26,055 nucleotides of DNA from Bondarzewia mesenterica (taxonomy: Eukaryota > Basidiomycota > Agaricomycetes > Russulales > Bondarzewiaceae), in NCBI GenBank assembly GCA_004802705.1, contig SGPL01000468.1, positions 1 to 26,055 on the forward strand. The letters are read 5' to 3'. This document shows, in pieces, positions 1-9,827 of the stretch (positions are counted from its first letter, which is position 1; each line of letters opens with the position of its first letter). The notes beneath the pieces were generated by a model. It worked only from the letters and a program-made list of their open reading frames with translations, made no database searches and had not been told where the DNA came from. Both the position numbers and the translations under genes were made by a program.

Positions 1-626
1 ATATCACAATTGATCGCACACTCTCATTCATCCTTCGTACCCATCTACTCACACATCTGTGTCTTCGCAGCAGACGTCTACTCGACTCATCCTCTTGCAC
101 ATCACTTGTGGTGTCTTTTGGGGTGTTGTTTCTCCCCTAGGGGCATCGCGAGTGTATCAGCGGAATGATGCCAACGTGGGATGATGAGATGATGCCGATG
201 CAGCCAACAATGATGGTGTCAGCACGGAATGATGGGATGATGCTGGTGAGGAAGCCCGCACATGCCCTGATGACAGCAAAGGGACTCCGATGTACCCGAG
301 TAAAAATATACAAAATGATTTAACATAAGTAATTCTCCGGGTATGCGGCAGGTGAGCAATTTGGGCTAATTAGCCTGTAGATCCCCCCCCCCCATACTAT
401 AGGCTAATTAGCTTATTATTATGTGAGGTCCAGGTGGCACTTACGGCGGTAGGTTTATGTGAAATCTGAGATGGACCAGCTGTAAATATAGGACATGCCG
501 TGCCACATTGATCTGGCATGTCATCAAGACCTCAGACACTATTGTACAGTTTCAATCATAGGCTCTTAGGCTTTTGCTGTGACCATTTTGAAAAGAGGCT
601 CCCTAGTGTCCAGAGGCTCATGAGAC
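1..626. other. Region without a recognisable gene
   Basis: No reading frame here can be defended as a gene. The stretch at about 160-250 is rich in ATGATG/GATG steps, which gives a short open frame with many Met and Asp codons that looks like a composition effect. CpG dinucleotides are noticeably commoner here than after 4357, so this part has had less cytosine decay or is younger. A pair of short palindromes with a C run between them is listed separately. Positions 619-626 are the probable left target-site duplication of the element that begins at 627. Confidence 0.5.
364..412. repeat. Two copies of a 12-bp palindrome around a poly-C run
   Basis: GGCTAATTAGCC at 364-375 is a perfect 12-bp palindrome. 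GGCTAATTAGC recurs at 402-412. Between them is a run of eleven C (383-393). The two copies could pair within a strand or across strands. It may be the remnant of a small inverted-repeat element or a binding site; nothing in the sequence decides between these. Confidence 0.6.
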
Positions 627-2021
627 AAGACCCCTGATAATAGGGGGTGAGGAGGACCCCTGGCAACCCACCAAAATGTATGTTCCACCAAAACATGCAA
701 ACTACCGTGAGCTGGGGGGTGCCTGCAGCACCATCTGACTACCGGAAATTGCAGAGATCTCTAGAGAAGGTCATTTTCTACCGGAAATTAGATCAGACAT
801 CAAAAAAATCGTAAAAAATCGCAAAAAATCATAAAAAAAAATCGTTTCACGTCCTGCACATCATCTGTAACTATCCATGTCACTAGATACACTGTATAGT
901 AATTATACCAGCTTAGTTGGATTCCTCACCACTACCACCCACTTGAACTGTTCATCACCGACCATTAAACTCCTTCATAGCCTCCTGAATGCTTGCAAGC
1001 AATCTTGGCCGCATTTGCTTCATTTGNCAGTTGGACTAGCTATCTAANGTAGTATTAGGTTAGGGCGGACTGATGAACTGACAACCTGATGACTGGACTA
1101 TCACAAATTGGATCAGACCTCAACCATAGAGAACTGACTATCGGAGAAATTTCATAGATACTGACCTATTTCTGGTACCCTAAGTACTGGAAAAATTTTA
1201 GAGCTGTGGCGCTACACGCCGCTGGACTACCGTGGGAAGAACATACATNTTNGTGGGTTGCCGGGGGTCCTGGNTGAGGTCGNGTCAGTATCCACCAGTA
1301 AAAGGCCCCCCCNGCCNTGAACANNTCAGGTAGTGCTCAGTTTTGATCNACTAGCAAGACACCGGTCTGAGGCTAGAGGTAGGATGTTTAATCCACTAGT
1401 CACCTTCTCTGTATGGGAGGTTGAGTCTGTCTAGCACTTCATTTCAAACTCTGAGATTGTGCCAATATCATGCATGTCCATTGATTNTCTACTAAGTGAG
1501 CNACCATNAATGTGCCCCATGGCATCTTGTGGCACACAACAAAATATAGCATTTCATCTTCTNATCTTTATTCTCTTAATATATAGGTAGGTCTGCCACT
1601 CAGGTTGATCTTGGCAGTTGTGGCAATAGGGCAGTCTAAGATGTCAGTTAATGGTGAAGATAATGGCTTGAAGTAAGCAGACTGGGTAAATAGACATAAA
1701 ATGGATTATTTAAGAATTTTTTTNACTTTTTTAAAATTAAATTAAATTATTTNGATGTTGGATAATTTATTCACCAGTTCTGCCAAAAAGGTTGAGGTTG
1801 GGTAACCTCACATGGACAAAAAACCTGACCTCTAGCCTTNGATCAGTGTCCTACTGGTGGATCAAAACTGAGCACTACTTGAGTGGTCACAGGCCTTTAA
1901 TATAAGCAGTGTGATGATGTAGGGCATTTCCTTTTTTTAGATAGCATTTTTTTTTCCACCAGCTNANNNCTGAAAGGTCAAAAAATCTGACTTAACCTCA
2001 CCTCTTATTATCAAGGGTCCT
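627..2021 (+). mobile_element. Non-autonomous TIR element (hAT-like), interrupted
   Basis: The left end reads AAGACCCCTGATAATAGG and the right end, reverse-complemented, AGGACCCTTGATAATAAGAGG. They are inverted repeats extending through a GGTGAGGT-GTCAG block. Flanks are CATGAGAC (619-626) and TATGAGAC (2022-2029), a 7-of-8 match consistent with an 8-bp target duplication as in the hAT superfamily (known of that family; assignment inferred). A second element interrupts it at 653-1271. Without that insert and its duplicated site it is about 770 bp and has no coding capacity. The right part (about 1800-1900) carries an inverted copy of its own left subterminal region (about 1285-1405), including a TAGTGCTCAGTTTTGATC block. 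It has many single N bases. Confidence 0.75.
653..1271. mobile_element. Nested MITE with 8-bp target-site duplication
   Basis: Termini are AGGACCCCTGGCAACCCACC at the left and, on the other strand, AGGACCCCCGGCAACCCAC at the right, continuing into ATGTATGTTC on both sides; the inverted repeat is about 33 bp. Flanks are GGGTGAGG (645-652) and GGnTGAGG (1272-1279), identical at every resolved base. An 8-bp duplication points to a hAT-type transposase acting in trans (inference). The element is about 619 bp, non-coding, and sits in the left terminal repeat of the larger element. An internal A-rich tract at about 800-845 is a ~10-bp tandem repeat of the type AAAAAATCGT. Confidence 0.8.
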
Positions 2022-2375
2022 TATGAGACTTTGTGACTTGTGACTAGCCCAAAAATGAGCTCTTTTGTCACATCTCTTAGTTATTTGAGATTGTTAGTGA
2101 TGAGTGAAGCATGTTAGAATATTGAGTTAAGTAATGATATTTCAAGTAAACAAGGACTCTCGTAAATGCATGAGAGTTTTCTTTTTATACANTNTTTAAT
2201 TTAAATACACAAAAATTTATCTACNATACAGTATCAAAAATTTCTCAGCTACAACAATGAATAAGGAAATGTCAGGGCTCTGNCTTAATATTATAGTGAG
2301 TNCAGTTGCTTATTAAACCTTTAGTGGTCTACTTNGATATCTCATAAAGTACTATATTTTATTATNTTGAGCCCA

Positions 2376-2540
2376 CCCATCTCAGATGCTTGCTGAGNGC
2401 ACCCATCTAAGATGCTCACTGATGAGCTTATCAATATATTTTATTGTGCTAAACTTACTCATTTCAGATACTCATCAATGAGTTAAAAAATATTTTTTAG
2501 TGTTGAGCTTACTCATTTAAGATGCTCATCAATGAGCCTA
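2376..2540. repeat. Imperfect ~54-bp tandem repeat
   Basis: Four related blocks of the form CTCATTTCAGATGCTCATCAATGAG begin near 2376, 2402, 2458 and 2512. The last two spacings are 56 and 54 bp; the first two are closer. Each block is itself partly self-complementary (GCTCAT...ATGAGC). It lies between the two related TIR elements and shows no coding frame. Confidence 0.6.
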
Positions 2541-2672
2541 GCAATACTGTACTAATATGACTAGTTTGTACTAAGAATTGACCCTCGTGACATATTCTTA
2601 AGACTGATAAGTTTCAGATTTTATGTCCAAGGTCAATATTTGGGTGCTTATCACAGTATAACACATTTTGTG

Positions 2673-3374
2673 TGCATGCCTAATAATAAGGNGTGAGGTC
2701 AGGTCAAATTTTTTTAGCTTTTTAGCTTTGAGTTGATNGACAAAAATGCTACNCAAAAAAGGAATTTTTATACTGTGAGATGATCTGACCTCAACTTTTT
2801 TGGTGAATAAATTACTTAATCTCTCAAAATTTTAGAAAATTTACAAAAAAAAGCACAAAAATTCTTTAATAATGTATTTATATCTATCTAATCCAAGATG
2901 ATATATTATGATCAAATATTCATATGAGATAAATCAAATTTATCTATCATCATAATAAGTTTTAAATAGAAGACAGTAAGAAGAGGCATTGAGTGAAAGA
3001 GGGGGAATTTAGATGAAAAAAAACAATAACTGAGTGGTAGACTTACCTTTATATTAACAAAACAAAGATGAGAAGATGAAATGCCATACTTGCTTACNAT
3101 AAAATGCCATAAGGCATATTCANGGTAGCTCACTNAGTAGGTGATCAATAAATATTCACAGTATTAGCACAATCGTGGAGTTTGAAATAGANGTGCTAGA
3201 CTGACTTGACCTCCTATATAGGGAAGGTGACTAGTGGACAAAAAACTCTATCTCCAGCCTCAGACTGGCATTCTGCNGGTAGATTAAAACTAGACACTAC
3301 TTGACCTGTCTAAGCTAGNGAGCCTTTTACTGATGGACGTTAATTTGACTTTACCTCCTATTATTAGGGATCCT
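2673..3374 (-). mobile_element. Second copy of the 627-2021 TIR element, inverted
   Basis: Read on the minus strand from 3374, this matches the element at 627-2021 over most of its length. Shared blocks include TAATAATAGGAGGT, CAGTAAAAGGC, GTCTGAGGCTGGAG, CCACTAGTCACCTTC, GTCTAGCAC and GCATTTCATCTTCT, in the same order and spacing. The opposite end (2673-2720) has TAATAATAAGG-GTGAGGTCAGGTCAAATTTTTT, matching the right terminus of the first copy. It lacks the internal inverted block of that copy and the nested insertion. No convincing target-site duplication was found, so the outer limits are uncertain by several bases. The ~78-codon minus-strand frame inside (2912-3148) crosses several N and matches no protein I know, so it is not called as a gene. 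Confidence 0.75.
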
Positions 3375-3651
3375 GTACATGTACACAATGTCACACTTTA
3401 TATTTGTTTTATACACAAGAAGAGAGTAAGCATTAATCCAAATGGAGATGAAAGACATTTAATAATGTAATAATAGTGTCATGTTACATTATATACAATT
3501 GTTTTAAGAGTTAAGAGATTTTATTAAAATTTAGTGCAATGCCTTCTTTAATTCCTCTATCTTTTTATTCAACATTGGTGAGTTATAGATTTATATAGTG
3601 AGTATTATGATCTGATGGTGCTGACTTATCTTTTAGTTTTATTACAGTAAG

Positions 3652-3960
3652 ATGTTAAAGAGAAAGATTGATACTGATTACTTTAAAGATTGACGTGTTT
3701 GTATGAAATAGACAGTGGTGAATGACAATGTGTTTTGTGAGGAAGTTGAAGATTGTGATTGTTCTGTTGATATGTTACTTATATTTTTGTTGATTAATGA
3801 ATTAATCTTAACTGTTGGTGGAGAGCAATGTATACTGTATCTTAGTATAGATAGTGAGTTTTTGTTAGTTGTTATAGATGATGTTGATTGCTCATCAAAA
3901 TTTGAGCAAATTAGTCATGTTATGTGTCAGTTATATAGTAAGTATATTTGCATATGTTAA
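3652..3960 (+). pseudogene. Small coding relic, unrecognised
   Basis: One forward frame from an ATG at 3652 to the TAA at 3958-3960 is broken only by a TGA and a TAG near its start, both explainable as decayed Trp/Arg or Gln codons. The product would be about 102 residues, acidic in the middle (CEEVEDCDCSVDMLL), with several Cys and hydrophobic stretches. An ATTACAG just upstream could be a splice acceptor, so this may be an exon of something larger. The plus strand is strikingly poor in C across this stretch. No family is recognised; it may be chance in AT-rich DNA. Confidence 0.25.
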
Positions 3961-4009
3961 TGTAGTTATTAAGATATATATTTGATCAAGGAGCTAGTTA
4001 TTTTAAGGT

Positions 4010-4317
4010 AGTATGAGATATAAACACAACCTTAGAATAGGGTCTACAGATTATTAGTGAACTCAATCTTCGCTCTTTCTAAGTGTCTATGCTCATGTCC
4101 ACTGATATTGCCTTGCCTAGTATATGAGGCTCTCATTCTCTCTTTTTACTCAAAACTTTACTTAAGACCTGTCACTCATTCAACTCTCCTTTAGTCACAC
4201 ATTCCTTACTTGAATCCACTTATGCAAGAATCCTAGCAAGACTCAGATCAGTCTCTTTCCTTCTCTATGCTTAGGCTACTTACAGATCCACACTCCTAAT
4301 AGTGTCCTTCATACCTA
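4010..4317 (-). pseudogene. Coding relic on the minus strand, unrecognised
   Basis: The minus strand has one frame over about 300 bp in which every stop (TAA, TAG, TGA) is one base from Gln or Trp. It starts near an ATG at 4317 and includes the readable blocks RRKETDLSLARILA, VDSSKECVTKGELNE and QVLSKVLSKKRE. The charged, non-repetitive composition looks like a real, decayed protein segment rather than chance. It ends about 350 bp outside the tRNA-like sequence of the duplicated unit and has no counterpart at the second copy. Function unknown. Confidence 0.35.
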
Positions 4318-4356
4318 GATCTGGAGTACAAGGACTTCATCAAGGATGCCACCCAT

Positions 4357-4945
4357 CATCTGTAAAAACATACTATGTTAATAAGAACTTATTATTTGTA
4401 AATTACAGGTTATTACAGAAAATAGTCTAATCTTGTAAATAACATATCTTCTCCTTTTAAGTAAGTAGAAAATTTGCTACTTATTATACTCTACATAAGA
4501 ATAGCTTAATAGCAAATGAAAATAAATTTCAACTGCTCATATTTGTTATGTTAATGCTCAAATTTGAACCCTAGATCTCATTTATTTGGAATTACAACTT
4601 TTTTTTGCTATCAACTAGGTTTGAACCTAAAGATTCTGGCTGCTCATTATTATTACCTCATTGTATGAATACTTTTAACCACTCATCTATAACAACATAT
4701 ATTTTATAAACTATGTATTTCAATATATAGATCTAAATTTGATTTGTAAGAAATTTTATCTTTGTCTATCAATGTTGACTTTGTTAAAATAGTTATAATA
4801 GAGATTTAAATATGTAAAAATTTAAATATAATATCTTATGGATGTCTGAAATAAGTGCTTAAGCAAGTGAAGTTTAATGATGATTTCTAGAAGGTAAAGC
4901 AGACATGACTAATATAATTTATTATTATAATTATAATTATCATCA
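4357..4945. repeat. Older repeat segment R, copy 1
   Basis: The first ~590 bp of the unit align to 15697-16290 with roughly 50-55 substitutions plus small indels, about 10 percent, and include transversions. Immediately to the right (4950-5390) I find one difference in about 440 bp. The segment is AT-rich, has no gene, and contains a tRNA-like sequence on the minus strand. The change in divergence is abrupt, near an AT-rich ATTATTATAATTAT tract at about 4920-4945. Confidence 0.75.
4607..4693 (-). repeat. tRNA-like sequence (SINE head or decayed tRNA), copy 1
   Basis: On the minus strand an 87-nt stretch has GAGTGGTTAAAAG near its 5' end, close to the D-arm/box A sequence of Ser and Leu tRNAs, and AGGTTCAAACCT near its 3' end, close to the T-arm/box B (GGTTCRANYC). 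The spacing and length fit a class II tRNA. The stems do not pair well, so a functional tRNA is unlikely. An A-rich run follows in the minus direction, then a second T-arm-like GGGTTCAAATT. A tRNA-derived SINE is the best guess. Confidence 0.4.
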
Positions 4946-5374
4946 TATTTATCACTAATAAAATTCAATAAGAATTAGATTAACATATAAAAGTCACTCA
5001 AAAATAAGATATGAATTAGATGAATTAGAGTTTATTTATATTAAATTCACACAATATGTTTTTAAAGATGCTTCAAGTCATATCTTAAGCTTAAGTCAGC
5101 ATTGCTGATGCTTGAGGGCAGTAAATTAAGTTATCAGCATGACAGTCAGAGAGCAAGCCATAGTGAGAATTCTAAATCCTAATTCATAAGATGAGAAAGT
5201 ACACCATCATGAATATTTTTAGTAGAGACTTTTTATTATCAATCATGTCAATATGGGCATCAGTCTCTGCTATTGATAAAAAGATATAAGCAAATTTTAA
5301 GATGATTCAAATAGGAAAAAAACAAAGTACTGCACCTTGATACTCTTAGCTCATTTATTTTTATCTTCATTCAG
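4946..5374. other. AT-rich spacer upstream of gene A
   Basis: No coding frame is supported. It is almost identical to 16297-16724 in copy 2 (one substitution seen), which makes it the most similar part of the two units. A pyrimidine-rich run ending TTCAG at 5374, just before the ATG at 5375, looks like a splice acceptor. Gene A may therefore have had an upstream exon in this spacer that I cannot recognise. Confidence 0.4.
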
Positions 5375-8300
5375 ATGTGGACTATAGAGGCTCAGCTTTC
5401 TTTCTTGCATGGTTAGCTTCCAACCTATAAGGAGCACCAGGTGGATGAGTCAACTTTTCTTTTTTGGCCTCAATTCTTCCAGAGTGATTCAAAAAATGGT
5501 CAGATAAAAGCGTAGTCAAGGAGCCTAAAGTGAAGGCAAAGAAGAGAAAATCTAAAGGCAAAGAAAAGGTAAGTGTTTACTTTTTTTACAACAATGGAAA
5601 CTCACCTGTATGTCTTACAGTGCATGAAGTCTAGCATGGTGGCCACTCAGGTGGTGACAAAAAAACATGTTAGAGCTTATTCTAAAGCTAGAGGGCATCA
5701 AGCTTACTGCATCACAACTAAAGTCCACTAACACATCTGAAAAGCCTGCTGAAATATCTAGAGAGGCTGCCAATATATCTGAAAAGCCTACTGATGTGCC
5801 TGGGATATACACAAATGAGCCAACCATCACCATTAACCTGATAGTTGCATCTAATGCTCTGAACACATTAGAGATGGCAGAAGTGTAGAATGCATCAGCT
5901 ATAGACACCAACAACCTGAGTGAGGATATTATAGCTATGCAAGAGTATGGCACGGTCCTTTCTACACTGAGCAATGCATAGTTGAAGAACTTAAATAATG
6001 AGCGCCGAGTGATTGATATGAGGAAGGTGAGTAATCGAAAGATAATGATATCATAATGAAAAATACTTACTTAGATTATAACCCTTGTAGCATCTCAAAC
6101 AGTGGTTTAATAATATAGTAAAGAGGCAAGATCACACACCTGCTAGGTGCATGATTCATAGTAGAGATACAAACCTTCTAGCAGTCCCACAAAAAATGCA
6201 TGAGTATCAGGTGTATTAGCATCTGTATTGGGACAAAATTAAAGATGAGATCAATAATGCCTATGAGGCTCACCTAGTGGATCCAATGCAAGAGCTGAAG
6301 AGTATAGAGTTGGGCTTTCAAAATACCATGACAGCCAAGCTGCTTAAGAGTAAGTCAGCTGATGTGATTAAGGCAGTACAAGCAGTACAGGTGGACTTGC
6401 AGGTGCAGAAATTGATGAATGCCATAAAGGAAGGCCTAGAGGAGTTGCACTGTATAAAGGCAATATACTACCCAAAGTATATCATTAATGCACTATCTAT
6501 TTGAAAGAGTTGTATTGCTTACCTCTAGCTGCAGAGCTATCAATGCATTCTTTGCTACAGTTTCAGCAATGCTCAAGTGCTTTAGAGATCAGACAAGCTT
6601 AGCAATCTCAATGTTCATTGGTAATCTAACACCAAATGATGAGGGCATGCTCATGATATATGCATAAGTAAATTCATCAGCACCAGTCGAATCAATCAAG
6701 ACTTACCTTGTGATAGGTTTTATATGATGGTAGATGGACGGCTGAATTTTGCAAATGTGCATTGGGATTTCAAAAAGCAAGTTGAGGAACCATGAGTCGA
6801 GTTCATAAATGGATGTTATTGTAAGTGATGGTTTTTCTGAAATAGTAGCAGAATGAATCTAAAAAGCAAGTACAGCCAAAGAAATGAGGGAGGAGCATTC
6901 ACTTTAGCTCTTTAAGATAAAGATTAAAATGGAAGATCAGTCTTTAGAGGAAGCCAATGAGAAGGTGCCAGTCAGTACTGAGCCTAGTCCTTTGAGTACT
7001 TTGGCTGGTGCATCAACTTTTACCACTTCACCAAAAGTGGCACCAACATCAATGCTGGTGTTGTCCACATCTCCTCTACATCAACTGATAGATTTAGTTA
7101 CCTGAGAGCTATCACTAACAATTAAAAAAGCTATTATTTGTCAGTCAGCATTGATAACTACTGTTGCCTTATGACCTTCTGCTCTGATATCATCTGTCCT
7201 TAAGACAGCTGCACTAGATTTTATCATGGCCATGCCCATTATTCTTGAAGATGCACACCTGCTTATTCTTGAGGCTGTCATATCCCTAATTGCCCAAGTG
7301 GCTAACCCTTCTACTATTATAGTTGCACTCAGCACTATTGTCGAGGCTATGCACCCTTCTGTTGTTAAGAATACAGTCATCCTTAATTTTTAGGCTGCCA
7401 CTAGTCCTCTCACTATTACAGCCATAATTGATGTCATCGAGACTGCATGCACCCCCATTCTTGAAGATGCCACTGCCCCCATTATCTAGGCTGCCAGCTC
7501 ACTCACTAAGGTTATGGCTGCACTTAACACTATCAAAACTGCATGAAATCCCATTCTTGATGTTGTACTAACTAATTCTACAGAAGCTTCACTTGTTCCT
7601 CTGACCATAGCTAATTTAGTCTCCACCTCTTTCATCAGGTTATATTCTCATCTATGCTAGTTAGTGGCATCAATCAAGAGGTTAATAATATAGAGTCAGC
7701 TGAAGAAGGGGGTATCATTATGTCACCTGAAATGCCAGAGTGGGTGAAGTCAGCAATTGCATTCTTGGAGAATGCTCTAGAGGAGGAAGACTGGAGTGAG
7801 TGTGTCTGCTTGTGGTTGGAGATGGAGAGCACACTTGCATTTTTGAATGCCAAGGTGAGTCCCTCAGTAAGCTCAAATATGATGGAAACTTACTGTTTTT
7901 ATTGTATGTTCAGGCTCAAAAACATTAGTTGGGCACCTCCAGCAAGCCATAAGTAATGAGCAATTAGTTGAGAACATAGAAGTATGATGTTAGACTAAAT
8001 ATTACAAATGCTAAGGCTTTTAGTGCAGCTTGGAGGGCGTGGTAGACTAGTTTACAACTAATATGGTGCAGGGTTAAGAGGAGATGGCCTTTGGATCAGG
8101 AGGAACATAAGAAGAGTTGGCCAGATCTAAAAAAGAGGGGCTAAATGAGTTTGCTGTAGTTCTGCTTAGGATAGCATGGTGGTGGAAGAAGTCTCACATA
8201 GCAAGTGAGAAGCAGGAGGTGAATTCTGCTATAAAGGACATATTGTGAATACTGCAAAAGGTGGTGAATGGCATCACTATTATGGGGAGCTCCACTAAAT

Positions 8301-8470
8301 AGTGGGCCTCTTCAAATAATGCTGATGAGAAAAAGTGCAGTGTAAAAAAAATGGGTCAGTATCTGATTTTGAAGTCTATACTCATGCACATGGTCACTAC
8401 TAGGTGAAAGGGTGTGCAAAAGTCATACATCGAGTATAGATGAGTACACTTGGGAGGGTACATGAAGGTA
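5375..8470 (+). pseudogene. Gene A, copy 1: Agaricomycete transposon-associated protein relic
   Basis: Recognisable blocks, in order: MWTIEAQLSFLHG and LPTYKEHQ then FWPQFF (5375-5470), WFKKW-type block and a Lys-rich tail (to 5568), a Ser/Thr/Glu-rich linker with SEKPAEISRE and EKPTDVPG (5690-5810), RRVIDMRK joined to HLKQWFNNIVKRQ (6003-6130), HLYWDKIKDEINNAYEAHL (6216-6275), ANVHWDFKKQVEEP (6757-6798), an Ala/Thr/Ile/Val-rich low-complexity stretch (7000-7640), PEWVKSAIAFLENAL (7736-7780), AWRAW and KRRWPLDQEEHKKSWPDL (8030-8125), FAVVLLRIAWWWKKSH (8149-8196). This order matches, from memory, a large Agaricomycete family of unknown function. Three good GT-AG introns are visible: 5569-5620, 6027-6090 and 7855-7913. 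It is dead: many Gln or Trp codons have become stops (for example TAG at 5414, TGA at 8246-8248), plus frameshifts near 5470 and near 8135. Confidence 0.7.
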
Positions 8471-8882
8471 AAGATTTGTAGTTCATCTTACTTATTGATC
8501 TATATGTATTTTCTTTATATACCTTGAAATAAACTTGTCTTGTGTGTTCTTACATGAATGAAATGAAAATATGACTGACTATCTAATTTACTACACTTTC
8601 TGCTGCATAGTATGTGAATAAATACTTTACTATGCTACTATGCAACCTTTTTGCCCTGGGGCATGCTCGCATGTGACCGACCATTTTAGCATGCTCATGT
8701 GACTTGTTTTTTGTGGATATTCAGTGATAAATACTATATACCTGCTATATAGTACAATGTATAAATTCTTTTAGTGAGATTCACTATGTCTGCTGCTATG
8801 TAGTAGATGGCACTTCAACAGTGCATTACTTCATAGCAGCCACTAGTATTTTTTTTATTACATTATAAAAAATACTTTACAG
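8471..8882. other. Spacer between gene A and the minisatellite
   Basis: No gene seen. It contains two near-identical 15-17 bp direct repeats, GCATGCTCGCATGTGAC (8661-8677) and GCATGCTCATGTGAC (8689-8703), and the hairpin listed next. It is nearly identical to the corresponding spacer in copy 2 (19816-20224). Confidence 0.5.
8733..8753. repeat. Perfect short hairpin, copy 1
   Basis: ACTATATA (8733-8740), loop CCTGC, TATATAGT (8746-8753): an 8-bp perfect stem. It is conserved in copy 2 at 20083-20103. Too AT-rich to call a terminator, and its role is unknown. Confidence 0.5.
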
Positions 8883-9110
8883 CAGACAATAATAATTTTA
8901 ATTACATTATCAACTTCTACTACTATACTTTACAGCAGCTGATAGTATTCTCTACTGCATTGTAAAATTCTACTTTGTGGCAGGTTATAGTATTCTCTGC
9001 TACATTATCAAAATTTATTTTATAATAGCTGATAGTATTCTCTGCTGCACTATCAAAATTTACTTCATAACAGCTGATAGTATTCTGTATTATATTGTCA
9101 ACTTTTGATA
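8883..9110. repeat. 45-bp minisatellite, copy 1
   Basis: Tandem units of 45 bp with the core CAGCTGATAGTATTCTCTGC followed by an AT-rich half (TATCAAAATTTA). Four clear units start near 8935, 8980, 9025 and 9070, after a more diverged block from 8883. Because 45 is a multiple of three, the minus strand shows a repetitive open frame (NTISYYKINFDNVAE-type repeats). I regard that frame as a by-product of the repeat. Confidence 0.75.
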
Positions 9111-9827
9111 CTATAATATAATGTCCTGCTATAAAGTACAAGTAAAGTATTGCTTGAGTATTGCAGTAATTAATAAGATAGCACTTACTATAAGGCTTGC
9201 TCAATTAACTATAAAGTCCCTACTATATCAGTATATTTAGTACCAGAAAAACATCTAAGGCTCGAGGTACAGCCTACATGTGATGGATGATATAGTGCAA
9301 ATGGAGGATTTCTCAGGTGTTTTCACATTCAAACATCTGAATGAAGGGGCTGCAGGATGTAGGCTAGTCAAGCAAGTGGTAGAATAAAGAGGATGCAGCT
9401 ACATTCATTAAGTAGTATGCTCAAGTACAGACGGTAATGGAGAAGGGCAGTGATATTATGCAAGATCTGTAGGACATGGACCTGCTAGATAGGATTGATG
9501 GAGTATACAAGCAGATGTTGCACCACTGCTATAATGAGATAGGGACTACAATGCTATCTGTGAGCTGGGCCATGATAGTATATTAGGATGGTATGCTTGG
9601 GCAGTGCAAAGATGCATGACACGAGATGCCAAGATCTGCAGAGATAAAAGTGGGGCAAGCAAAAGTAAAGGCAGTAGAGTGCTTGTATTTTTGTTCATGC
9701 AGTGGGACCTGAAGGATATTATAATGCCACTGATGATGGAGTCAGTATTGATGAACCTTTACAAGTTATTGTTGAAGGTGGACTATATGATCTAGCAGGT
9801 AAACAGCTCAAATATTATGCATATGTG

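Noticed and set aside
5615..5974. Minus-strand 119-codon frame
   Set aside because: It is the longest minus-strand frame here and is conserved at 16966-17325, but the plus strand carries the gene A linker that joins through a good intron to the WFNN block.
7141..7380. Minus-strand 79-codon frame
   Set aside because: It is opposite the Ala/Thr/Ile/Val-rich part of gene A. The plus strand continues gene A on both sides, so this is a shadow.
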